Assembly: GCA_938016625.1 (NCBI GenBank)
Contig: CALILB010000359.1
Coordinates: 1 to 8,120, forward strand
Length of the DNA stretch: 8,120 nucleotides
Origin: an uncultured bacterium
GTDB taxonomy: Bacteria; Acidobacteriota; Thermoanaerobaculia; Multivoradales; JAHEKO01
Reading direction: 5' to 3'
Below are positions 1 through 5,810 of this stretch, piece by piece. A program made the position numbers and the translations under genes. The first letter of the stretch is position 1; every line of letters begins with the position of its first letter. The notes under the pieces are model-generated. The model saw only the letters and a program-made list of their open reading frames with translations, was not told the DNA's origin and searched no databases.

Positions 1-297
1 GAGGAGGGCAGCAAGCTCCTCAGCACCCTGGTGGACAAGGGCGAGAAGTTCGAGACCAAGCAGCGCAAGCAACTGGACAAAGTCCTGCGCCGTGTCGATG
101 ATGCCAAAGGCAAGGCTGGATCTACCTGGGGCAAAGTCGAAGACACCATGGACAAGAAGGTGGGCGACGCGCTCAAGCGTATGGGTGTCCCCACCCGCAG
201 TGAGATCAACAAGCTCACCAAGCGGGTCGAGGAGCTGACCCTCAAAGTCGATCAGCTCAAGCCAAGGACAACCACCAAGGCCCGCAAGACCGCCTAG
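1..297 (+). CDS. Phasin-like PHA granule-associated protein, 3' part (5' end outside window)
   Basis: The reading frame is open from base 1 to the TAG at 295-297, giving 98 visible residues. A GTG at 31 could serve as a start, but the frame is open upstream of it, so I treat the gene as cut by the window edge. The visible part is highly charged, rich in Lys, Glu and Asp, and lacks Cys. It ends with GVPTRSEINKL followed by a heptad-like stretch (TKRVEELTLKVDQL) that should form a short coiled coil, then a basic Thr/Lys/Arg tail. The GVPTR-SEI-coiled-coil ending is typical of PhaF/PhaI-type phasins, which coat polyhydroxyalkanoate granules; the basic tail resembles the DNA- or polymer-contacting tails of some members. 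The patatin-like gene starts 13 bases after the stop, which suggests cotranscription. No polymer synthase gene is visible, so a granule role is inferred from family resemblance only. Confidence 0.72.
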   Translation, partial: EEGSKLLSTLVDKGEKFETKQRKQLDKVLRRVDDAKGKAGSTWGKVEDTMDKKVGDALKRMGVPTRSEINKLTKRVEELTLKVDQLKPRTTTKARKTA

Positions 298-310
298 GAT
301 TGCCGCCATC

Positions 311-1531
311 ATGGCGACAATCACCACCGCCGAGGGCCGGACCGAGAAGAAGATCGGCCTGGCCCTCGCCGGAGGTGGTCCCCAGGGAGCCCTCTATGAG
401 ATCGGCGCCATTCGCGCTCTCGAGGAGGCGTTGGAAGGGGTCGACCTCTGCGATATCGATGTTTACGTCGGTGTCAGCGCCGGCGCGGTGATCGGCTCGA
501 TTCTCGCCAACGGCGTCACCACCGCTCGGCTCTGCCGGGCGGTAGTCGATCCCGGGCCCGCCAATCCCTTTCACTTCCGCACCTTCTACAGCCCCGCCTT
601 TGAGGAGTTTGGCCGCCGGAGCCTGGGTATCCCGCGGCTCCTGCTCCAGTCCCTTTGGACCTTTGTCAGCAATCCCCGCGACCTCAATCTCCTGGATTCG
701 CTGCTTCCTCTGAGCCGCGCCCTGCCGATCGGGGCCTTTAGCAACGAGCCGCTGCGGGAATTCCTGGAAGAGGCGTTCAACCGCAGCGGGCGCACCGACG
801 ATTTTCGCCGCCTGGAAAAGCACTTCATCGTCGTGGCCGCCGATCTGGACTCGGGTGAGCCGGTGCGGTTTGGCGAGCCGGGCTTTGACCACATTCCCAT
901 TTCACGGGCGGTACAGGCGAGTACCGCGCTGCCCGGCCTCTATGCACCGGTAAAGATCGAGGGCCGGCACTATGTCGACGGTGTACTACTCAAGACGATG
1001 CACGGGTCGGTGGCGTTGGGCGCCGGTGCGGAGCTGCTGCTCTGCCTCAATCCCCTGGTGCCCGTCGACACCGCCTCCGCCGTCGACGAAGGCTTCATGC
1101 GGCGAGGAAAGCTGATCGACCGTGGGCTGCCGACCGTCCTTTCCCAAAGCCTGCGCACCATGATCCGGTCGCGGTTGGAAGCCGGTCTGTCGTCCTACGA
1201 GAATGTCTTTCCCGAAGCCGATGTGATCCTGCTCGAGCCGCCGCGGGACGATTACAAGATCTTCTTCACCAATGTCTTCAGCCTCGCTACCCGGCGAGCC
1301 GCTTGCGAGCATGCGTATAACGTCACCCGCAGGCAGCTCTACAACCGCCGAGAGGAGCTGGCCCCGCTGCTGGCGCAGCACGGGATCCGTTTGCGCACCG
1401 AGTATCTGGAGAAGGAAAACGTGGATCTCTGGTGTCAGGTTGGAGCGGAGAAGAGAGATGGGAACTCGGTTCTCGACGATCTGGACTGCACCTTGAGCCG
1501 CCTCGAGGCGCTCTTGAGCGACGTTTCCTAG
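311..1531 (+). CDS. Patatin-like phospholipase/lipid acyl hydrolase
   Basis: The 406-residue product is a predicted Ser-Asp dyad lipid hydrolase. The glycine-rich oxyanion loop is at residues 21-26 (GGGPQG), the nucleophile elbow at 54-58 (GVSAG, Ser56), and the probable catalytic Asp is D223 in YVDGV. The oxyanion loop usually has a basic residue where Gln is found here, and the Asp motif usually reads DGG or DGA; both differences are mild departures. About 180 residues follow the Asp motif, with no clear membrane segment and a helical, charged C-terminus. No signal peptide is evident, so a cytoplasmic or membrane-peripheral enzyme is likely. The ATG at 311 has AGGA at 296-299, 11 bases upstream. 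The short gap after the phasin-like gene suggests one operon, so granule lipid or polymer is a possible substrate, but this is inferred from context. The stop overlaps the convergent kinase gene by 4 bases. Confidence 0.88.
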   Translation: MATITTAEGRTEKKIGLALAGGGPQGALYEIGAIRALEEALEGVDLCDIDVYVGVSAGAVIGSILANGVTTARLCRAVVDPGPANPFHFRTFYSPAFEEFGRRSLGIPRLLLQSLWTFVSNPRDLNLLDSLLPLSRALPIGAFSNEPLREFLEEAFNRSGRTDDFRRLEKHFIVVAADLDSGEPVRFGEPGFDHIPISRAVQASTALPGLYAPVKIEGRHYVDGVLLKTMHGSVALGAGAELLLCLNPLVPVDTASAVDEGFMRRGKLIDRGLPTVLSQSLRTMIRSRLEAGLSSYENVFPEADVILLEPPRDDYKIFFTNVFSLATRRAACEHAYNVTRRQLYNRREELAPLLAQHGIRLRTEYLEKENVDLWCQVGAEKRDGNSVLDDLDCTLSRLEALLSDVS

Positions 1532-3243
1532 CTTCCCCTGCCCCGGCGGATTCCCAGCAGCAACCCACCGACAAAAAGCGTAGCCCAGACCGGCCAGGGT
1601 CCGTTGGCCGCGGCCACGATGGCCCCGGCGACGATACAGAAGCCGCCAAAGACAGTGCCGCGAATCCCGGAAAAGGGGTTCTCCGGTTGACGGTGGGTCG
1701 CCTGCTCCAGAGCTCTGAGCCCTTCCGTTACCAGCATGGGGGCCTTGACCAGGGCGTCGACCAGCTCCGGCGCACCACGCAGGCTCTCGCGGGCGATGCG
1801 GACCGGGCTGAACTGGTTGAGAAAGATCTGGTTGATGTGGGGTTTCGAAGTGGAGGCCACATCGAAGCCGGGCTTGAGTAATTGGCCGACGCCCTCGAAG
1901 GTGACGATGGCCTTGACCATCAGCACCATCTCGACGGGAAAATACATGCGGTAGGCCCCACCTTTGCCGACCGATTCCATGATCAGTTGAGCGATCGAGA
2001 AGTCCTCGAAGTTGGAGCTGCGCTGCCAGCGCCGGCAGATCTCTTCAACGTCTCGACGAAATCCCTTGACGTCGCTTCCCGGCCCCGCATCGGCGATCAG
2101 CGAAAGATAGCGTGCCGCATTCTCCGCGTCCCCCATCACCAGACAGTAGTAGTAGTAGAGCAGCGTTCGACGAAGCTCGTCGTCGAAGCGCCCCACCATC
2201 CCGAGATCGATAAAACCGGCCTTTGGTCCCGGCAGCACCACCAGGTTGCCCGGGTGCAGGTCGGCGTGGAAAAAGCCGTCCCGATAGAGCATCCGAATGA
2301 TGACCGTCGCGCCGAGGTCGACGATGCGGTCGCGGTCGGCCTCGCTCAGGGTCTGGATGGCGGGATCGTTTGGCCGCACACCGCGCAGATACTCCATGAC
2401 CAGCAGGTCCTGGGTGGTGTACTCGCGGTAGATGGCGGGAAAGACCACATCCGGCAGATCCTTGAAGTTGGCGGCAAAGGTCTCGGCGTTGTCGGCTTCG
2501 GTGCGTAGGTCGGCCTCCCTGAGGGTGTAGTGGAGAAACTCACCGATGACTCTTCTCGGTTGGTAGCGAGCCAGAAAGAGCTGCAGAAACCGGCCGAAGA
2601 TCCTGAGCAGCACCGAGTCGGTTTTGAGGGTCTCGCGAATACCCGGCTTCACCAGCTTGATGATCACGGCGTCGCCCGCCAGCATGGTCGCCTGGTGAAT
2701 CTGGCCGATGGAGGCGGAACCCAACGGCGTGGGCTCGACCCACGAGAAGACTCCACCTACGGGCCGGCCGATCTCGCGCTCGACCAACTCCAGATAACGG
2801 GCAAAGGGCAAGGCCGGCAGACGGTCGAGGAGGTTTTTCAGCTCCTCGGTGATCTCTGGCGGCAGGATGTCTTCGCGCAGGCTGAGGACCTGACCGAGCT
2901 TGATATAGGTCGGACCGAGGGTCTCGAAGCGCTTGCGAAGCTGGACTGAAAAGGGCAGCTTGACCAGCTTGCGGCTGACAAACGGCCGCGTCAGAAGTGC
3001 CAGCGTCCAGGCCGACCGATACCCCAGACCGTGTCTCTCCTCCTTGGTCCGGGTCCTTACCCAGGCGTTGAGTCCTCCAAAGAGCGTGCCAAAGAAGTGC
3101 CGCCAGGTCGAGATCAACCGCCGTAGCAGACCGTGGGGTCGGCTCTCGATCAGGAGCTCGAACTCGGTGTCGCCTGCGACTTTCAACTTGGGATCAGATG
3201 GAGACGGGTTGGAGTCGGCGACCGGTGTGGTGGGATTGGCCAT
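1528..3243 (-). CDS. AarF/UbiB (ABC1) family atypical kinase
   Basis: The product has 571 residues when started at the ATG at 3243, which has GAGG six bases upstream. The frame also has an ATG at 3261 (577 residues), but that one lacks a ribosome-binding site. Diagnostic ABC1-family motifs appear in order, numbered from 3243: KLGQ at 115-118, the Ala-rich-loop equivalent GSASIGQ at 175-181, a probable ATP-binding Lys at 196 (IIKLVKPG), the catalytic-loop-like HADLHPGN at 326-333, and the metal-binding DLG at 346-348. Two hydrophobic segments at about 528-547 and 550-564 fit the C-terminal membrane anchor of UbiB proteins. The family supports biosynthesis or distribution of ubiquinone and related isoprenoid lipids, with ATPase rather than ordinary protein-kinase activity shown for some members. 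No quinone genes are adjacent, so I give no gene symbol. It converges with the patatin-like gene and is divergent from purA. Confidence 0.9.
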   Translation of the reverse strand: MANPTTPVADSNPSPSDPKLKVAGDTEFELLIESRPHGLLRRLISTWRHFFGTLFGGLNAWVRTRTKEERHGLGYRSAWTLALLTRPFVSRKLVKLPFSVQLRKRFETLGPTYIKLGQVLSLREDILPPEITEELKNLLDRLPALPFARYLELVEREIGRPVGGVFSWVEPTPLGSASIGQIHQATMLAGDAVIIKLVKPGIRETLKTDSVLLRIFGRFLQLFLARYQPRRVIGEFLHYTLREADLRTEADNAETFAANFKDLPDVVFPAIYREYTTQDLLVMEYLRGVRPNDPAIQTLSEADRDRIVDLGATVIIRMLYRDGFFHADLHPGNLVVLPGPKAGFIDLGMVGRFDDELRRTLLYYYYCLVMGDAENAARYLSLIADAGPGSDVKGFRRDVEEICRRWQRSSNFEDFSIAQLIMESVGKGGAYRMYFPVEMVLMVKAIVTFEGVGQLLKPGFDVASTSKPHINQIFLNQFSPVRIARESLRGAPELVDALVKAPMLVTEGLRALEQATHRQPENPFSGIRGTVFGGFCIVAGAIVAAANGPWPVWATLFVGGLLLGIRRGRGS

Positions 3244-3285
3244 GACTCGCCTCAGCCGCATTCAGCTTAGCTGCTTTGGCGGGAG

Positions 3286-3315
3286 TTGGAAAGACCGAGG
3301 CCGATCTGCTAGGGT
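3286..3315 (+). promoter_or_regulatory. Weak sigma70-like promoter candidate for purA
   Basis: TTGGAA (3286-3291) and TAGGGT (3310-3315) are separated by 18 bases in the intergenic region divergent from the kinase gene. The -35 box is a fair match and the -10 box is poor (three of six consensus positions). It is the best pairing I see upstream of purA, but no more than a candidate. Confidence 0.25.
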
Positions 3316-3328
3316 TCTTCAGGACTTT

Positions 3329-3346
3329 GTGGGCGTTTCAGCCCGC
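3329..3346 (+). other. Short hairpin in the purA leader
   Basis: GTGGGC (3329-3334) and GCCCGC (3341-3346) can pair over six positions, including one G-T wobble, around a six-base loop. It lies 37 bases before the purA start. No T-run follows, so it is not a convincing terminator; it could be a leader structure, an operator or chance. Confidence 0.25.
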
Positions 3347-3383
3347 GTAATTCCGGAGGGATCCCGGCGCAGAAAGGCCAGCC

Positions 3384-4748
3384 ATGACCAACACGATCGT
3401 CTGCGGTATGCAGTGGGGTGATGAGGGGAAGGGCAAGATCGTCGATCTAATCTGCCCGGCTTTCGAAGTGGTGGTGCGGTATCAAGGCGGGAACAACGCC
3501 GGTCATACCGTCAAATTCGGCGACAGTCACTTTGCCTTGCATCTCATTCCGTCGGGTGTCCTCCACCCGGAGACCCTGTGTGTGCTGGGCTCCGGGATGG
3601 TCATCAACCCGGACGTGCTGTTCGATGAGCTCGACGGCCTTGGCCAGGCCGGGATCGAGGCGGAAGGGCGTCTGTTCATCTCGGACCGGGCTCATGTCCT
3701 GCTGCCGCTCTACGCCGATCTGGATCAGGCGCGGGAGCTGGCCCGGGGCAAGGGGCAGATCGGGACCACGGCGCGCGGTATCGGACCGGCCTACGAGAGC
3801 AAGGCGGCTCGCGCCGGGCTGCGGATGACCGACCTCTATGCCGGTGATCTGGAGACCCGGGTTCGAAATCTGCTTGTACGTCTCGAACGTGAGATCGTCG
3901 ATCTGGGTGGACAGCCGGTGGGGCATCCGGCACGGCTTGCCGATCAGATGCGTATGTGGCGGGACAAGTTGGGACCCTATCTCTGCGATACCGCCAAGAA
4001 GATCAACGGTTGGATGGACGAAGGGAAGAATGTCCTCTTCGAGAGCGCCCAGGGAGCGCTGCTCGACCTGGATCACGGCACCTACCCCTATGTCACCAGC
4101 TCCAACCCGACGGCCGGCGGCGCCTGCACCGGGAGCGGTGTCCCGCCGACCCGGATGGACGGCGCCATCGGAGTGCTCAAGGCCTACACCACGAGGGTTG
4201 GCGGTGGCCCCTTTGTGACCGAGCTCGAGGAAGACGCCGGCGAGGAGCTGCGCAACCGAGGCAACGAATTCGGCACCACGACCGGCCGGCCCCGACGCTG
4301 TGGCTGGCTCGATCTGGTGGTAGCCCGCTACGCCCGCATGCTCAACGGCGTCGACACCGTGGCGCTCACCAAGCTGGATGTGCTCGACGACCTCGACGAG
4401 ATCAAGGTCTGTGTCGGCTATCAGGTGGGTGGAGAAGTGGTAAAGGACCTGCCGGCCAAGCTGGACGACCTCGAAAAGGCGCAACCGGTCTACACCACGG
4501 TCAAGGGTTGGAAGCAGGAGACGGTGGGCATCGTGGACTTCGACAAGCTGCCGGAGGCAGCCAAGGAATACATCGGCCTCATCGAGGACGGTGTCGGGGC
4601 ACCCGTGGGCCTGATCTCGACCGGTCCCCGTCGCGAGGAGACGGTAATGCGACCGGAGACCCATCTGCTCGAGCTGATCTCGGGACGCGACGATGTGGTT
4701 CTCAGCCAGCGAGCGGCGCACGCCAATCAGGCCGAGTCCTCGGATTGA
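3384..4748 (+). CDS. purA: Adenylosuccinate synthetase
   Basis: This enzyme joins IMP and aspartate using GTP to form adenylosuccinate, the first committed step from IMP to AMP, in the cytoplasm. The 454-residue product carries the family signatures at standard positions: QWGDEGKGK at 10-18 with catalytic Asp13, GGNNAGHT at 35-42 with catalytic His41, GTTARGIGPAY at 127-137, FESAQGALLD starting at 219 with DHGTYPYVTSSN after it, the substrate-binding loop TTTGRPRRCGW at 298-308, and the guanine-recognition TKLD at 329-332. It is about 20 residues longer than the usual ~430, the excess being a polar C-terminal tail after the conserved GPRREETV. The ATG at 3384 has AAAGG at 3373-3377, six bases upstream, and the N-terminus aligns with the E. 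coli numbering. tRNA-Lys follows on the same strand but has its own promoter. Confidence 0.97.
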   Translation: MTNTIVCGMQWGDEGKGKIVDLICPAFEVVVRYQGGNNAGHTVKFGDSHFALHLIPSGVLHPETLCVLGSGMVINPDVLFDELDGLGQAGIEAEGRLFISDRAHVLLPLYADLDQARELARGKGQIGTTARGIGPAYESKAARAGLRMTDLYAGDLETRVRNLLVRLEREIVDLGGQPVGHPARLADQMRMWRDKLGPYLCDTAKKINGWMDEGKNVLFESAQGALLDLDHGTYPYVTSSNPTAGGACTGSGVPPTRMDGAIGVLKAYTTRVGGGPFVTELEEDAGEELRNRGNEFGTTTGRPRRCGWLDLVVARYARMLNGVDTVALTKLDVLDDLDEIKVCVGYQVGGEVVKDLPAKLDDLEKAQPVYTTVKGWKQETVGIVDFDKLPEAAKEYIGLIEDGVGAPVGLISTGPRREETVMRPETHLLELISGRDDVVLSQRAAHANQAESSD

Positions 4749-4778
4749 TCTTCGGAGGACGAGAAGGCGCCGATCATC

Positions 4779-4807
4779 TTGTTGTCGGGCCTTCGCTTTT
4801 CTATACT
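4779..4807 (+). promoter_or_regulatory. Sigma70-type promoter for tRNA-Lys
   Basis: TTGTTG (4779-4784) and TATACT (4802-4807) are separated by exactly 17 bases. Both boxes are good matches to the housekeeping consensus. Transcription would start near 4814, about 14 bases before the mature tRNA 5' end, which is a normal short leader. This is the best promoter in the window. Confidence 0.7.
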
Positions 4808-4827
4808 TTCGCTTCTGAGATTTTGAC

Positions 4828-4903
4828 GGGCCGTTAGCTCAGTTGGCAGAGCCGCGGACTTTTAATCCGAAGGTCGTAGGTTCGATTCCTACACGGCCCA
4901 CCA
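4828..4903 (+). tRNA. tRNA-Lys (anticodon UUU), CCA encoded
   Basis: The 76-base cloverleaf is complete. The acceptor stem is GGGCCGT/ACGGCCC, the D stem GCTC/GAGC, the anticodon loop CTTTTAA with anticodon TTT at 4861-4863, the variable loop AGGTC, the T stem GTAGG/CCTAC with loop TTCGATT, then A73 and CCA. The only weak point is a G-A apposition at the base of the anticodon stem (positions 27 and 43); the other four pairs are canonical. The sequence closely resembles bacterial tRNA-Lys. Its 3' half (4866-4903) plus AG is repeated at 5811-5850, marking the gene as an integration target that has kept an intact 3' end. Confidence 0.97.
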
Positions 4904-4905
4904 AG
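4866..4905 (+). repeat. Upstream attachment-site-like direct repeat (tRNA-Lys 3' end)
   Basis: This 40-base segment begins at the 3' side of the anticodon stem, runs through the T arm, acceptor strand and CCA, and ends with AG. It matches 5811-5850 in 39 of 40 positions; the difference is A4878 versus T5823. The identity stops abruptly on both sides. Such duplications of a tRNA 3' end are the usual product of tyrosine-integrase insertion. Confidence 0.85.
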
Positions 4906-4953
4906 CAATCCACCGATACCAGATCTACGGGCCTGGCCCCCAAGCGCCTCGGA

Positions 4954-4992
4954 GGAAGTCTGTGCCTCCATAAGAGGCGTTGAAGACCTTCC
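4954..4992 (+). repeat. Imperfect inverted repeat near the left end of the insert
   Basis: An inner stem GCCTC (4964-4968) / GAGGC (4974-4978) closes a five-base CATAA loop. An outer stem pairs GGAAGTCT (4954-4961) with AGACCTTCC (4984-4992), allowing one bulged C. No T-run follows, so it is not a classic terminator. A structured RNA or a protein-binding site next to the attachment repeat are possible readings. Confidence 0.35.
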
Positions 4993-5005
4993 TTCTGAGC
5001 TCATT

Positions 5006-5041
5006 CGCCAGCCGCACTGGCGCGAGCGGTTTGCATTTTTT
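5006..5041 (+). terminator. Possible rho-independent terminator after tRNA-Lys
   Basis: CGCCAG (5006-5011) pairs perfectly with CTGGCG (5017-5022) around a five-base loop. An alternative stem pairs CCGC (5012-5015) with GCGG (5026-5029). A T-rich tract with six consecutive T follows at 5036-5041. The gap between hairpin and T-run is longer than ideal in the first fold and about six bases in the second, so it is only a weak terminator candidate. Confidence 0.3.
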
Positions 5042-5046
5042 CCTTG

Positions 5047-5082
5047 TTAGCGCTAGCGTCAACGCTAACGCTATGATATGAT
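5047..5082 (+). promoter_or_regulatory. Hexamer-periodic palindromic operator with overlapping extended -10 promoter
   Basis: Bases 5047-5070 read as four contiguous six-base units, TTAGCG CTAGCG TCAACG and CTAACG, with consensus close to YTARCG. The same stretch is a near-perfect palindrome: AGCGCTAGCGT against ACGCTAACGCT with one mismatch and a CA centre. Two overlapping TATGAT hexamers follow (5072-5077 and 5077-5082); the second is preceded by TGA, forming TGATATGAT, an extended -10 element. No good -35 box is present, consistent with an extended -10 promoter. Tandem short boxes are the classic binding mode of RHH repressors, and an RHH-like gene lies in the same insert, so autoregulation is a reasonable inference. 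Confidence 0.45.
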
Positions 5083-5218
5083 ATTACCAAACGGGAGGAA
5101 GCCGCCTAGAAGCGAGCCACTAAATACCTTTCGGGAGCTCAGCAAAAGAGAAGAGCGATGGCTGACTAACCTGGTTACTTCAACAACCGGGCGTCATTGA
5201 AAACGGAGGCCGCCAAGA

Positions 5219-5500
5219 ATGAGGGAATCCGCCACACTCAAGACCGATCTCGACCTGCAATCTTTCGCCTTCGGTCTGATGGGTCGCTTCCTGGACGAAG
5301 AGCCCGTCGCCGCCGCAACGCTCCTGCTGATGGTGGCAGTCAATGAAGGCTTTGTGACGACCGAGGAGGCTCGTCAGATCGGCGAGGCCGCAAGGTACGA
5401 CCCGTTCACGGTCAACGAGGCCCTAGCCGATCTTATGGAGCAACGTAGCCTCATGAGCCGGACAGATGTGGAGTTCTTCCTGGGCAGGCCGAGCAGATGA
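5219..5500 (+). CDS. Small hypothetical protein of the tRNA-Lys insert
   Basis: I do not recognise this 93-residue protein. The ATG at 5219 is supported by GGAGG at 5205-5209, nine bases upstream. The sequence looks soluble and mostly helical: an amphipathic N-terminal part, a short hydrophobic run (AAATLLLMVAV, residues 31-41) too short to span a membrane, then charged helical sequence with TTEEARQIGEAARYDPFTVNEALADLMEQ at about 47-75. That last region could be a helix-turn-helix or a protein-interaction bundle, but no motif is decisive. It has no Cys. Codon use looks like that of the host genes, so it does not read as random sequence. It lies 86 bases upstream of the RHH-like gene on the same strand and may share a transcript starting near 5089. 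A toxin/antitoxin or regulatory partner role is possible but unsupported by any motif. Confidence 0.6.
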   Translation: MRESATLKTDLDLQSFAFGLMGRFLDEEPVAAATLLLMVAVNEGFVTTEEARQIGEAARYDPFTVNEALADLMEQRSLMSRTDVEFFLGRPSR

Positions 5501-5515
5501 CTCCACCAGCAGAAG

Positions 5516-5563
5516 AGCTCCGGATTGCTTGCCTGGGATACGCGAGTGCTACGGTCCGGAGCT
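5516..5563 (+). repeat. Perfect 9-bp inverted repeat between the two small genes
   Basis: AGCTCCGGA (5516-5524) and TCCGGAGCT (5555-5563) are exact reverse complements separated by 30 bases. The pair fills most of the 86-base gap between the small genes and ends ten bases before the GGGAG ribosome-binding site of the second one. It could be an intercistronic RNA stem-loop or a two-half-site protein target. No T-run follows, so termination is unlikely. Confidence 0.45.
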
Positions 5564-5586
5564 GAGGAGATTGGGAGACGGAGATT

Positions 5587-5808
5587 ATGACCGGTCCGCG
5601 AAAGGGGAAGCTCGGCGGAACGAGCACGATCCACCGATTTCCCAGGGCGGGTGTCATGAGGCGAAAGACGATCTATCTCACCGTCGAAGAATGGGACGCC
5701 ATCGAAGAGGAGCAGCAAGAGAGACTGCAGTCGGCAACACGGATCATCCGTGACGCTGTACGAGACCATCTTGGGCTTCCGGCTCTCGATCACGCATCGA
5801 AGCTCTAG
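5587..5808 (+). CDS. Small ribbon-helix-helix (CopG/Arc-like) DNA-binding protein
   Basis: The 73-residue product has a basic N-terminus followed by an RHH-like core: a basic strand RRKTIYLT (25-32), helix VEEWDAIEEEQQERL (about 33-47), a turn at QSA, and helix TRIIRDAVRDHLG (51-63). The pattern matches CopG/Arc-type proteins, where alternating strand residues contact the DNA major groove in a dimer. The ATG at 5587 has GGGAG at 5573-5577, nine bases upstream; an internal ATG at 5656 would give a 50-residue protein starting right at the strand, as most family members do, so either start is possible. The stop lies two bases before the downstream attachment repeat. The likely role is transcriptional control inside the insert, perhaps of the tandem-box site at 5047-5070, or an antitoxin-like role. 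The fold call rests on pattern only. Confidence 0.62.
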   Translation: MTGPRKGKLGGTSTIHRFPRAGVMRRKTIYLTVEEWDAIEEEQQERLQSATRIIRDAVRDHLGLPALDHASKL

Positions 5809-5810
5809 AG

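Larger units (their letters stand above)
4906..5218. other. Gene-free left part of the insert
   Basis: I find no credible gene in these 313 bases. They hold an imperfect hairpin at 4954-4992, a hairpin followed by a T-run at 5006-5041, an AT-richer patch with a hexamer-periodic palindrome and extended -10 element at 5047-5082, and a weak hairpin at about 5171-5191 (CCTGGTT against AACCGGG, one G-T wobble) just before the first small gene. A GGGAGGA at 5093-5099 looks like a ribosome-binding site but has no start codon at a usable distance. Confidence 0.6.

Noticed and set aside
257..892. 211-codon minus-strand frame opposite the patatin-like gene
   Set aside because: Low-complexity antisense shadow; the plus-strand frame carries full patatin motifs.
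2146..2157. (GTA)4 triplet run in the kinase gene
   Set aside because: It encodes four consecutive Tyr in frame (TAC codons on the minus strand). Short and in frame, so not evidence of phase variation.
3447..4721. 424-codon open frame on the minus strand inside purA
   Set aside because: It is antisense to an unmistakable purA. Long antisense frames are common in GC-rich genes, and the translation shows no recognisable domain.
3956..4837. 293-codon plus-strand frame overlapping purA in another frame
   Set aside because: The translation is rich in Arg, Gly and Pro, typical of an out-of-frame shadow, and it runs into the tRNA gene.
4854..4870. G-A mismatch at the foot of the tRNA-Lys anticodon stem
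   Set aside because: Position 27-43 mismatches are tolerated, and all other stems and conserved positions are intact, so I do not call it a pseudogene.
5079..5088. TGATATTAC, one base from the rolling-circle replication nonamer TAATATTAC, beside a palindrome
   Set aside because: In true origins the nonamer sits in the hairpin loop; here it is outside, no Rep gene is present, and one match of this length in AT-richer DNA is easily chance.
5158..5169. Four-codon frame ATG GCT GAC TAA after a purine-rich stretch, upstream of the first small gene
   Set aside because: Too short to distinguish from chance, and nothing suggests a leader-peptide mechanism.
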